A stretch of 5,086 bases of DNA. Source: Desulfobacterales bacterium (GTDB lineage: Bacteria; Desulfobacterota; DSM-4660; Desulfatiglandales; Desulfatiglandaceae). The notes beneath the pieces are model-generated. The model was not told where the DNA came from and made no database searches. It saw nothing but the letters and a program-made list of their open reading frames with translations. Shown here one piece after another: positions 1 through 4,874 of this stretch. A program made the translations under genes and the position numbers. Each line of letters opens with the position of its first letter. Within the stretch, counting starts at the first letter, position 1. The DNA is taken from positions 1 to 5,086 of the forward strand of contig JAIOSR010000013.1 in NCBI GenBank assembly GCA_021107495.1, read 5' to 3'.

Positions 1-513
1 CATGTCAAAGGGTTGGAACCGGCAGGCTATGATCCGAGGGTCCTGAAAGGGATGGGTCTGGCTTACGGGAGCTCTCCAAGGGGGGCATGCCATTTGAGGG
101 CCACATTTTACAAACCCGAGTTAACCAGGATGATCGACCCGGATCAGATAGAAGGAAAGGCAGAGGTTTTTAGGGAATGGGAAGACCGGCTGATCATCTT
201 CGACACCCTGGTCCTCTGCAGATTCTACCGCGATCTCTACCCTTGGGAAGAACTGGCCACTATGATCAAGGCGGTAACCGGTCTGGAATTAGACAGGGAG
301 CGGATGAAAACAATCGCGAACAACATCAGCAGTGATACCCGGCGTTTTAACATCAGAGAAGGGCTCACGCCTGAAGACGATAAGTTGCCAAAGCGTTTTT
401 ACAAAGAGGTCCTCCCTGAAACCCAAAAGGTAATAACCGAGGAAGAGATGGATCGGCTCCTCAAGGATTACTACGAGGTCCGTGGCTGGGATGAAAAGGG
501 TATCCCCTCCTAA
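1..513 (+). CDS. Aldehyde:ferredoxin oxidoreductase, C-terminal part (5' truncated by window)
   Basis: The reading frame is open from base 1 and ends at TAA 511-513, giving the last 170 residues of a protein that is normally about 600 residues long. Enzymes of this family oxidise aldehydes to carboxylic acids in the cytoplasm with ferredoxin as acceptor, or run in reverse, using a tungsten (or molybdenum) bis-pterin cofactor and one [4Fe-4S] cluster. Visible family signatures are HVKGLEPAGYDPR at the very start (the pterin/tungsten region, where the His and Lys of HVKG are active-site positions in characterised AORs) and the following GLAYGSSPRGACHLRA. The segment FDTLVLCRF has its Cys (codon 217-219) at the place of the last cluster ligand. 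The FNIREGLTPEDDKLPKRF block and the tail YYEVRGWDEKGIP are also typical. The three N-terminal cluster cysteines lie outside the window. A TTG at 13 is not the true start, because the family signature runs through it. The gene converges on the minus-strand operon. The aldehyde substrate cannot be told from this portion. Confidence 0.95.
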   Translation, partial: HVKGLEPAGYDPRVLKGMGLAYGSSPRGACHLRATFYKPELTRMIDPDQIEGKAEVFREWEDRLIIFDTLVLCRFYRDLYPWEELATMIKAVTGLELDRERMKTIANNISSDTRRFNIREGLTPEDDKLPKRFYKEVLPETQKVITEEEMDRLLKDYYEVRGWDEKGIPS

Positions 514-613
514 AAACAGTTAAGGATGCCTGCCATGTAGATTGTCAAATTAGAAAAAATCAGGTCTGCAATGTGATTGTCTGAGATTGTTATGAGTCAA
601 TGTAATGAAGTGT

Positions 614-652
614 GGTCTCAGCAATTGACCTTGTTTGTCAAAAGCTGAGACC
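614..652. terminator. Interrupted-stem hairpin between convergent genes (possible bidirectional 3'-end element)
   Basis: GGTCTCAGC (614-622) pairs perfectly with GCTGAGACC (644-652). Inside this, after an AA/AA mismatch, TTGAC (625-629) pairs with GTCAA (637-641), closing a 7-nt loop. The outer GTGT (610-613) can also pair with ACAC (655-658) across a 2-nt bulge. The element lies 100 bp after the AOR stop and 41 bp after the hydrolase stop, where a shared terminator is expected. Neither strand has a U-tract after the stem, so it is not a textbook intrinsic terminator. It could act as a 3'-end stabiliser or a Rho-assisted stop. Structure seen; role inferred. Confidence 0.5.
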
Positions 653-693
653 TAACACCAAAACAGACTGTCCTGCCACTTTCCACGCTGTTC

Positions 694-1593
694 CTAATCC
701 AGATCCAGAAGTCTGGCCGGATTAAGTTTGGCCGCTTTTTGTAAGTCATTTTCGCTTAAACCTACTGCCAACAGGCTGGCAAGAAACATTTTGTATCCTT
801 CAACTGGAGAAGGATTGAAGATTTGCCCAAAATCCGAGAAAAGGAGGCAATGATCCATCCCAATCCCTTCCATCATTGTAGCGATTTCTTTAGGATGTTG
901 CCTGTCAAAAAGCGGCATGCAGGGCAAAAAAGCATAGCTCACATAAGCGCCTTTTTCAACCAGTTCTCTTTGCTCTGAAATGGTCATAGGGTTGACGCTG
1001 CAGTTGGGATGGGTCACTATAATTTTCTTAACGCCAATATCCTTGGCTTCGTCAATAAGTTTTGAACATTCATATGCTGACAGATGGCAGGTATCCAGAA
1101 CGGCATCCTTTTCAGCAATGAGTTTCAAGATCTCCTTCACCTCGGGTCGGATGTTTTTTCCAGATGGCCATTCGTCCAGAACAGTAAGACCCTGCTCGGG
1201 TTTTTTCAAGTCGACCACCGGCAAAAGCCAGGGTGTTTGATTGGTTTTGTGCACCTTCTCGATGGTGAGGCAGGCGTCCGTGCTGGGCATCCAGACGATC
1301 TTGGCCCCCAGTTTAAGGGCCTTGTCCACAGCTTCCGTATTAAATCCGCCGACCGCGTTGTTCAACACTATGCCCCCCATTAGCGTAATGCTTTCGGGGA
1401 TGATTTTCTGTGCCAGCGCCACGCGGTCGGCCGTGGCCGTATTATGATCCTTGATACCCAGGACACGCATGCCCGCTTCGGCGGCTTCCTGCGCCACCTC
1501 CAGCAGATCGTGCTGCCGGGGCACCACATCCGGCCCCGCATGAATATGAAGGTCACAGGCGCCAACCATCAGTTCTTTGACATTATCCCACAT
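694..1593 (-). CDS. DUF6282-type metal-dependent hydrolase (amidohydrolase-like TIM barrel)
   Basis: A 299-residue protein resembling the DUF6282 family, which is related to amidohydrolase/PHP-type metal-dependent hydrolases and has no firmly assigned substrate. The pattern of a metal-binding barrel is clear: DLHIHAGPD with His16 and His18 after strand 1, KDHNTA with His50, DTCHLS with His170, THPN with His195, and FSDFGQ with Asp254. The C-terminal KLNPARLLDL matches the NPA-R-LL tail common in amidohydrolases. There is no signal peptide or membrane segment, so it should be cytoplasmic. The ATG at 1591-1593 has AGAGGGGG about 6 nt upstream on the coding strand, which fixes the start. It begins 63 bp after the acyl-CoA dehydrogenase stop on the same strand with no terminator between them, so the two are probably one transcript. 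A ring-opening or amide/lactone hydrolysis step in the same pathway is a reasonable guess, not shown. Family moderately sure; substrate unknown. Confidence 0.88.
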   Translation of the reverse strand: MWDNVKELMVGACDLHIHAGPDVVPRQHDLLEVAQEAAEAGMRVLGIKDHNTATADRVALAQKIIPESITLMGGIVLNNAVGGFNTEAVDKALKLGAKIVWMPSTDACLTIEKVHKTNQTPWLLPVVDLKKPEQGLTVLDEWPSGKNIRPEVKEILKLIAEKDAVLDTCHLSAYECSKLIDEAKDIGVKKIIVTHPNCSVNPMTISEQRELVEKGAYVSYAFLPCMPLFDRQHPKEIATMMEGIGMDHCLLFSDFGQIFNPSPVEGYKMFLASLLAVGLSENDLQKAAKLNPARLLDLD

Positions 1594-1656
1594 GGTGTAC
1601 CCCCTCTAAGAGCTAAAAGACGAGTTCAGATGAAAAAAGACAATGCATATGTTCAC

Positions 1657-3012
1657 TTATTTGGACAGCTTCTGGGTTTTTTCCCACTCATCAAAGCCAC
1701 CCCACGTAAACGGACCGTAAAGTCCCTGAGCGATATCCAGACGATCCCTATGGGCGCCACCCAGCCACATCTGGACGATCTTGTAGTCCCGCATATACTT
1801 TTCAAGGTTGAACTCATATGCATACCCATAAGAGCCCATCATTTCCATTCCCGTATTGCACACGTATCTGGCGCAATCGCCGGCAAAAGAACGGGACGCG
1901 GAAAACTTTGCGACCATTTCGTGGGACCAGGGAGGACCGTATAACTCCGGGTGCGTGACTTGCCACGTCGTGGTCAGGTAATATTGTCTGGCCATGTCGA
2001 TGTATCTGTACATTTCGGCCAGGTACATGGCGAACAAGGACCGCTCCCTCATGGGCATGCCGACAATTTCCCGGTGTTTTGCCGAGTTCAGAACAATTTC
2101 CATCACCGCCTGCGACAACCCCACCAGACGCGCCGCGCCGGCCAGTCTTCCTAGACCAATCACCAAACCGCGAACAAGATTCGCTCCTTGACCCGGTTCG
2201 GTGTCGATACGGTATCTCTTGGGTACACGGACATTGTCAAAATAGATCTCGACATTTTCATCCGACCAGCAGAAACCCATCTTTTCATAGGGATTGGAGA
2301 AGGTCATGCCCTTCGCATCCGGGGGTATGTGGATCAGGGCCACTCCTTCCTCGCCCTTGGCAGGATCCGTCGTGGCCACGGTCCAGTAGCCCAGATGGCC
2401 TTTCATGTCCTTGGACTGAAACCGTCCCAACGCACCCGCGGGTCCGGGCCATATTTTGTGGCCGTTGATCACGTAATCGTCCCCGTCCGGTTTGGCGATG
2501 GTCCGAACGGTTCTGAATTGCTGCCCCGGATCCTCCAGATTGGCGCCCCCTGCCGGCTCCGTAATGGCCACGCAGGCGGTCCATGAGTCTTCCCCGATAA
2601 TCCTTGGAGCAAATTCCTTAAGAAGGTCATCCCGCTTGGCCGCCACCATGAAAGACACAATCCAGTGGATCTTTCCAACCAGTGTCCCAAGACCGATATC
2701 GCCGCGAGAGATTTCTTCGTTAACCATCTGGCGAACGACAGGGGATAAGCCCAGCCCCCCATACTCCGTGGGAAGGTTGGACTTGGTTACTCCCAAGCCA
2801 ACCAACTTGGCATAAAGTTCATGCTGGGTTTCAATGGCCAGCTTTTCATCTCTATGCCACCCCCCCTCCAGATCCTGACGCCTGGGCATGATTTCCTTGT
2901 TCACAAACTTACGGATGCTCTCTGCCATGCTGACATCTTCTGCCGTACAGAAAGCCCGTGTGTATTTGAACTCGGGTGATAACATCTTGTAATATTCATC
3001 GTGTGCCGTCAT
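1657..3012 (-). CDS. Acyl-CoA dehydrogenase homologue lacking the usual catalytic glutamates
   Basis: A 451-residue flavoprotein of the acyl-CoA dehydrogenase superfamily, somewhat longer than the usual 380-400. An N-terminal helical domain (about 20-145, including LPTEYGGLGLS at 80-90) is followed by the central FAD/substrate barrel, with ACVAITEPAGGAN at 146-158, INGHKIW at 182-188 and FDNVRVP at 258-264. The C-terminal helical domain runs from about 278 to 435 and contains HREIVG (313-318), GSYGYA (393-398) and LEKYMRD (403-409). Family members oxidise acyl-CoA thioesters at the alpha,beta bond and pass electrons to ETF. Aligned without gaps from MRD onward, the position of the MCAD-type base (Glu in QIYEGT) is Leu417 in QMWLGG, and the isovaleryl-CoA dehydrogenase-type position is Gly288 in GLGRLAG. 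The canonical Gln after R..FG is also absent. GGAGG lies 6 nt before the ATG. The gene precedes the DUF6282 hydrolase and follows the XRE/cupin regulator. Fold assignment is firm; the reaction may be atypical and the substrate is unknown. Confidence 0.95.
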   Translation of the reverse strand: MTAHDEYYKMLSPEFKYTRAFCTAEDVSMAESIRKFVNKEIMPRRQDLEGGWHRDEKLAIETQHELYAKLVGLGVTKSNLPTEYGGLGLSPVVRQMVNEEISRGDIGLGTLVGKIHWIVSFMVAAKRDDLLKEFAPRIIGEDSWTACVAITEPAGGANLEDPGQQFRTVRTIAKPDGDDYVINGHKIWPGPAGALGRFQSKDMKGHLGYWTVATTDPAKGEEGVALIHIPPDAKGMTFSNPYEKMGFCWSDENVEIYFDNVRVPKRYRIDTEPGQGANLVRGLVIGLGRLAGAARLVGLSQAVMEIVLNSAKHREIVGMPMRERSLFAMYLAEMYRYIDMARQYYLTTTWQVTHPELYGPPWSHEMVAKFSASRSFAGDCARYVCNTGMEMMGSYGYAYEFNLEKYMRDYKIVQMWLGGAHRDRLDIAQGLYGPFTWGGFDEWEKTQKLSK

Positions 3013-3024
3013 AACGTTCCTCCA
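3013..3024 (-). promoter_or_regulatory. Shine-Dalgarno of the acyl-CoA dehydrogenase gene
   Basis: On the coding strand GGAGG stands 6 nt before the ATG (GGAGG-AACGTT-ATG). This good spacing confirms the start at 3012. Confidence 0.75.
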
Positions 3025-3044
3025 TCCTTTAAATTTTTGCTGTT

Positions 3045-3073
3045 ATTTTATCCCTAAGCCTAACACTTGAATA
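3045..3073 (-). promoter_or_regulatory. Candidate sigma70-type promoter of the dehydrogenase-hydrolase operon
   Basis: On the minus strand a good -10 hexamer, TAAAAT (3050-3045), is preceded by a 17-nt spacer and a poor -35, TATTCA (3073-3068). Transcription would start near 3038, leaving a short leader that contains the GGAGG ribosome site. The weak -35 suggests dependence on an activator or tight control. The spacer contains the heptamer GTGTTAG (CTAACAC on the plus strand, 3060-3066), which also occurs twice upstream of the regulator gene. Predicted by eye from hexamers only. Confidence 0.35.
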
Positions 3074-3125
3074 TATCGGTAGACCCCATGCACAATTGCA
3101 TGCCTCGATTGAAAGGCGTCAGCAT
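3060..3125 (-). CDS. Possible 21-codon leader ORF upstream of the acyl-CoA dehydrogenase
   Basis: On the minus strand an extended Shine-Dalgarno, AAAGGAGGTGA, stands directly before an ATG at 3125-3123. It opens a 21-codon frame ending in TAG at 3062-3060, 47 bp before the dehydrogenase ATG. The peptide, MLTPFNRGMQLCMGSTDIFKC, is unrecognised and has no run of a single amino acid that would suggest classical attenuation. The spacing from GGAGG to ATG is short (4 nt). It could be a translated leader if transcription enters from upstream, a relic of a lost gene, or chance. It would not be on the transcript from the promoter proposed at 3045-3073. Confidence 0.25.
   Translation of the reverse strand: MLTPFNRGMQLCMGSTDIFKC
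3087..3102. repeat. Short palindrome CATGCA-CAAT-TGCATG
   Basis: A 6-bp perfect inverted repeat around a 4-nt centre, 75-90 bp upstream of the dehydrogenase ATG. It lies just upstream of the proposed promoter, where an activator site could sit. No binding protein is known for it. Confidence 0.3.
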
Positions 3126-3147
3126 TTCACCTCCTTTCCCCATTTAC

Positions 3148-3165
3148 CCGTGTTTGACCACACGG
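3148..3165. promoter_or_regulatory. Palindromic operator candidate CCGTGT-N6-ACACGG
   Basis: Perfect 6-bp arms, CCGTGT (3148-3153) and ACACGG (3160-3165), flank TTGACC. This 18-bp dyad has the size of a dimeric helix-turn-helix operator. It lies in the gap between the XRE/cupin gene and the dehydrogenase gene, about 135 bp upstream of the latter. The dyad is seen; its role is inferred. Confidence 0.35.
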
Positions 3166-3272
3166 ACGGAAACATAAACTCTCCCCTTTTTTCCAGCCTT
3201 TCTCTCAAAATTTCCAGTCGCCGGCAGGGGGAACAAAATAAGTATCTAAAACGGTATGCCGGTCTCGGTCTT

Positions 3273-3824
3273 CTACCAGCTGGCCGGGGTGTTTACCCAG
3301 ACAACCATGGTATTGTCTTTCCCCGGATTTCGAAAACAGTGATTTCCATTTGATGAAAAATAGAAGCTATCTCCTTCTCTCAATTCGTAAACATCGCCAT
3401 CAATGGTCAGCTCAAGTCTACCTTTAAGAACAAGGCCGAATTCTTCTCCCGGATGTCGATAATCCCCCTCGGAGCTGCCTCCAGGATAGATGTTAGCGAT
3501 CCTGGCATCCATCAGTTTGTTAGGTAGTTGCGGGACAAGAATTTCTATTTTCGTTTTGGAGCGATTGAATTCGGCCTGTATTCTATCTTCTTTTCGGATG
3601 ACGACTTTTTGACCGTCATGTTTTTGAAACAAATCAACTATGGTAACATCAAGCCCATTGGCGATTTTTTTAAGATGAGAAATACCGGGGTCAACTTTTC
3701 CATTCTCAACCATCGAAAGATAAGAGGTCGAGCAGTTTATACGTTCACCCAGTTTTTTGAGTGAGAGACCTCTTTGTTTGCGCAAAGACCGCAGTTTGTG
3801 GCCCAATTGATCCATGTCATTCAT
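3273..3824 (-). CDS. XRE-family transcriptional regulator with C-terminal cupin sensor domain
   Basis: A two-domain cytoplasmic DNA-binding protein of about 183 residues. Residues 5-65 form a Cro/C1-type helix-turn-helix (LGHKLRSLRKQRGLSLKKLG, then STSYLSMVENGKVDPGISHLKKIA). After a linker, a cupin domain covers about 100-183. It carries HPGEEFGLVLKG (first motif, His124 and Glu128) and GDSFYFSSNGNHCFRN (second motif, His162), so a metal- or ligand-binding pocket is likely. Proteins of this class usually sense a small molecule and regulate adjacent catabolic or redox genes. The frame is open to an ATG at 3872, but I place the start at the ATG at 3824 because the family begins only a few residues before the first helix and the extra 16 residues look unstructured. 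An ATG at 3815 is a third option. None has a clear ribosome site, so the start is uncertain. It lies upstream of the dehydrogenase operon on the same strand, suggesting it controls that operon and possibly itself. Confidence 0.93.
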   Translation of the reverse strand: MNDMDQLGHKLRSLRKQRGLSLKKLGERINCSTSYLSMVENGKVDPGISHLKKIANGLDVTIVDLFQKHDGQKVVIRKEDRIQAEFNRSKTKIEILVPQLPNKLMDARIANIYPGGSSEGDYRHPGEEFGLVLKGRLELTIDGDVYELREGDSFYFSSNGNHCFRNPGKDNTMVVWVNTPASW

Positions 3825-3853
3825 TCTCAAATATTCACTATTTTGAATTTCTA

Positions 3854-3902
3854 CTAACACAACAAAGACCATAAATCAATGCATAAAAAATAGTAGTGTT
3901 AG
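3854..3902. promoter_or_regulatory. Split inverted repeat CTAACAC...GTGTTAG upstream of the regulator gene
   Basis: CTAACAC at 3854-3860 and its exact reverse complement GTGTTAG at 3896-3902 have centres 42 bp apart, about four helical turns. The distal half overlaps the -10 of one candidate promoter of the regulator gene. A third copy sits in the spacer of the proposed dehydrogenase promoter (3060-3066). This is a candidate binding site for the XRE protein (autoregulation), by inference only. Confidence 0.3.
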
Positions 3903-3926
3903 AAACCGATGCTCTTTTAAAGGCAA
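3898..3926 (-). promoter_or_regulatory. Candidate promoter of the XRE/cupin gene (proximal)
   Basis: On the minus strand TTGCCT (3926-3921), a 17-nt spacer and TCTAAC (3903-3898) each match the sigma70 consensus at four of six positions. The start would be near 3891, about 67 nt before the ATG at 3824. The -10 overlaps the distal CTAACAC half-site. Confidence 0.25.
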
Positions 3927-3959
3927 ATATTCATTAAAATAAAGATGTTTAGCCGCTTT

Positions 3960-3989
3960 TTAATAAGTGATTCGAGAGACTGCTGTCAA
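3960..3989 (-). promoter_or_regulatory. Candidate promoter of the XRE/cupin gene (distal)
   Basis: On the minus strand a perfect -35, TTGACA (3989-3984), is followed after 18 nt by TATTAA (3965-3960), a four-of-six -10, in an AT-rich stretch. It would give a leader of about 130 nt before the ATG at 3824. It is an alternative or addition to the proximal candidate. Confidence 0.25.
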
Positions 3990-4481
3990 AGCTATTTGGA
4001 AAAAGATTCATTCAGCCCTTAAATAAAGTCTTGACAATATTTCAAGATTTTATAAGGATGAAATCCATAATGAGGGTTGTCAGATAATCTTTTTCTCTCG
4101 GCTATATGAGGATCTTTAGCAAGACGACCTTACTTCGAATATTGCGAAAATAACCGATCGATATCCCGAAATCATGGGGTCCAGAATTCTTAGTTTGGAA
4201 GCCGGATATGTGATGCGATCAGCTCTCTGATTTTGCTCTATTCACCGCGCATCCAGCATGGCCCTGCTATAAGCAAGCGAATATTTAACCCATCAAGTCG
4301 TCGGATTGAGGTAAAGCTCCGACACTTTCACTCAAAGATCGGTTCCGGTTGTCGGCGGCACGGCGCTTGCCGCCTGATTACAAGATTTGGAAACCATAAT
4401 TCTTATTCCCCTATCATAGGCCCTGGCCGGCCTCCTCTTTTTCCCGCGAACTTGGGCCGGCAAAGCGCCCGAAATTAAGAA
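3990..4481. other. Intergenic stretch with no convincing gene
   Basis: About 490 bp between the regulator's upstream region and the possible remnant at 4482. The first part is AT-rich; from about 4290 it becomes more GC-rich. Open frames are short and do not resemble known proteins. The most protein-like is a plus-strand frame at 4120-4230 whose C-terminal portion reads AKITDRYPEIMGSRILSLEA. It has a stop at 4117-4119, no ribosome site and no recognised family. An 81-codon frame at 4233-4478 has poor composition (rich in Arg, Ser, Pro) and no ribosome site. Decayed coding sequence is possible; I see no RNA gene, transposon end or CRISPR here. Confidence 0.4.
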
Positions 4482-4764
4482 ATGGAGGCCTTTAGTGGGC
4501 TTATCAAGAGATTGGGCGTTTTTTTTGCTTGGACCGAAGAGGGCATGGCGGGGAATTCACAAGAGATCAATCCAACACTAAAGACGGAAATCATTGAGCA
4601 ATTAGACGTTTGGGTTCTATGCCGGCATCAGGTTGCTTGATTTGGACGGAAAGGAGGTGAGCTTAATTAGATTAGTAGATTCCAGGGGTGATCCCCAAGA
4701 CATATTAGTACGGCAACGCCTTGCATGCCGGCGCTTTAGATCCTCTTCTTCTCATTTTTGCTAA
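4482..4764 (+). pseudogene. Possible frameshifted gene remnant (unrecognised)
   Basis: Two consecutive plus-strand frames overlap in different phases. The first runs from ATG 4482 to TGA 4640 (52 residues, ending EIIEQLDVWVLCRHQVA). The second is open from 4606 to TAA 4764 and reads YAGIRLLDLDGKEVSLIRLV then DSRGDPQDILVRQRLACRRF. Joined near 4617 by a one-base shift, they give a plausible continuous protein-like sequence (EQLDVWVL-YAGIRLLDLDGKEV). This is why I suggest a decayed gene rather than two small genes. I recognise no family. The first frame contains eight T in a row (4519-4526), a possible slippage or indel site. The ATG at 4482 has no good ribosome site. The proper reading could equally be chance, since each frame is only about 50 codons. 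The intact hydrolase gene follows 110 bp downstream. Confidence 0.25.
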
Positions 4765-4860
4765 AGATCTCTGCTGAATGAAACGCATAGCCACTATCGT
4801 TCAAACGGTTATGAGCGTCTAGTAATGCCACTATTCGCGAAAGTCAACTAACTTTATAAC

Positions 4861-4867
4861 AAGGAGG
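4861..4867 (+). promoter_or_regulatory. Shine-Dalgarno of the metallo-hydrolase gene
   Basis: AAGGAGG lies 7 nt before the ATG at 4875. The full anti-Shine-Dalgarno match and ideal spacing decide the start of the gene that runs off the window. Confidence 0.85.
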
Positions 4868-4874
4868 AAAAGCA

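Noticed and set aside
652..658. A fourth CTAACAC at the edge of the 614-652 hairpin
   Set aside because: It lies at the 3' ends of convergent genes rather than in a promoter, and part of it takes part in hairpin pairing, so I do not count it as an operator copy.
1444..1944. Plus-strand 166-codon open frame opposite the hydrolase/dehydrogenase junction
   Set aside because: It lies antisense to two genes with clear family signatures, has no ribosome site and its translation resembles no protein. The other plus-strand frames over 980-2815 are rejected for the same reason.
3240..3272. Possible terminator after the XRE/cupin gene (CGG-CATA-CCG then TTTT on the minus strand)
   Set aside because: The stem is only about 3 bp, too weak to support a terminator; read-through into the dehydrogenase operon remains possible.
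4031..4056. TTGACA followed by TATAAG on the plus strand
   Set aside because: The spacer is only 14 nt and the next convincing gene starts over 800 bp away. With normal spacing there is no acceptable -10.
4233..4478. Plus-strand 81-codon open frame
   Set aside because: No ribosome site, Arg/Ser/Pro-rich composition typical of noncoding frames, and no recognisable motif.
4466..4526. GC stem (CGCCC/GGGCG) followed by eight T, like an intrinsic terminator
   Set aside because: The stem is only 5 bp with a 43-nt loop, so it is unlikely to terminate. No intact plus-strand gene lies upstream to need it.
4778..4822. 14-codon plus-strand ORF shortly before the metallo-hydrolase
   Set aside because: It has no ribosome site and no distinctive content; such frames arise by chance.
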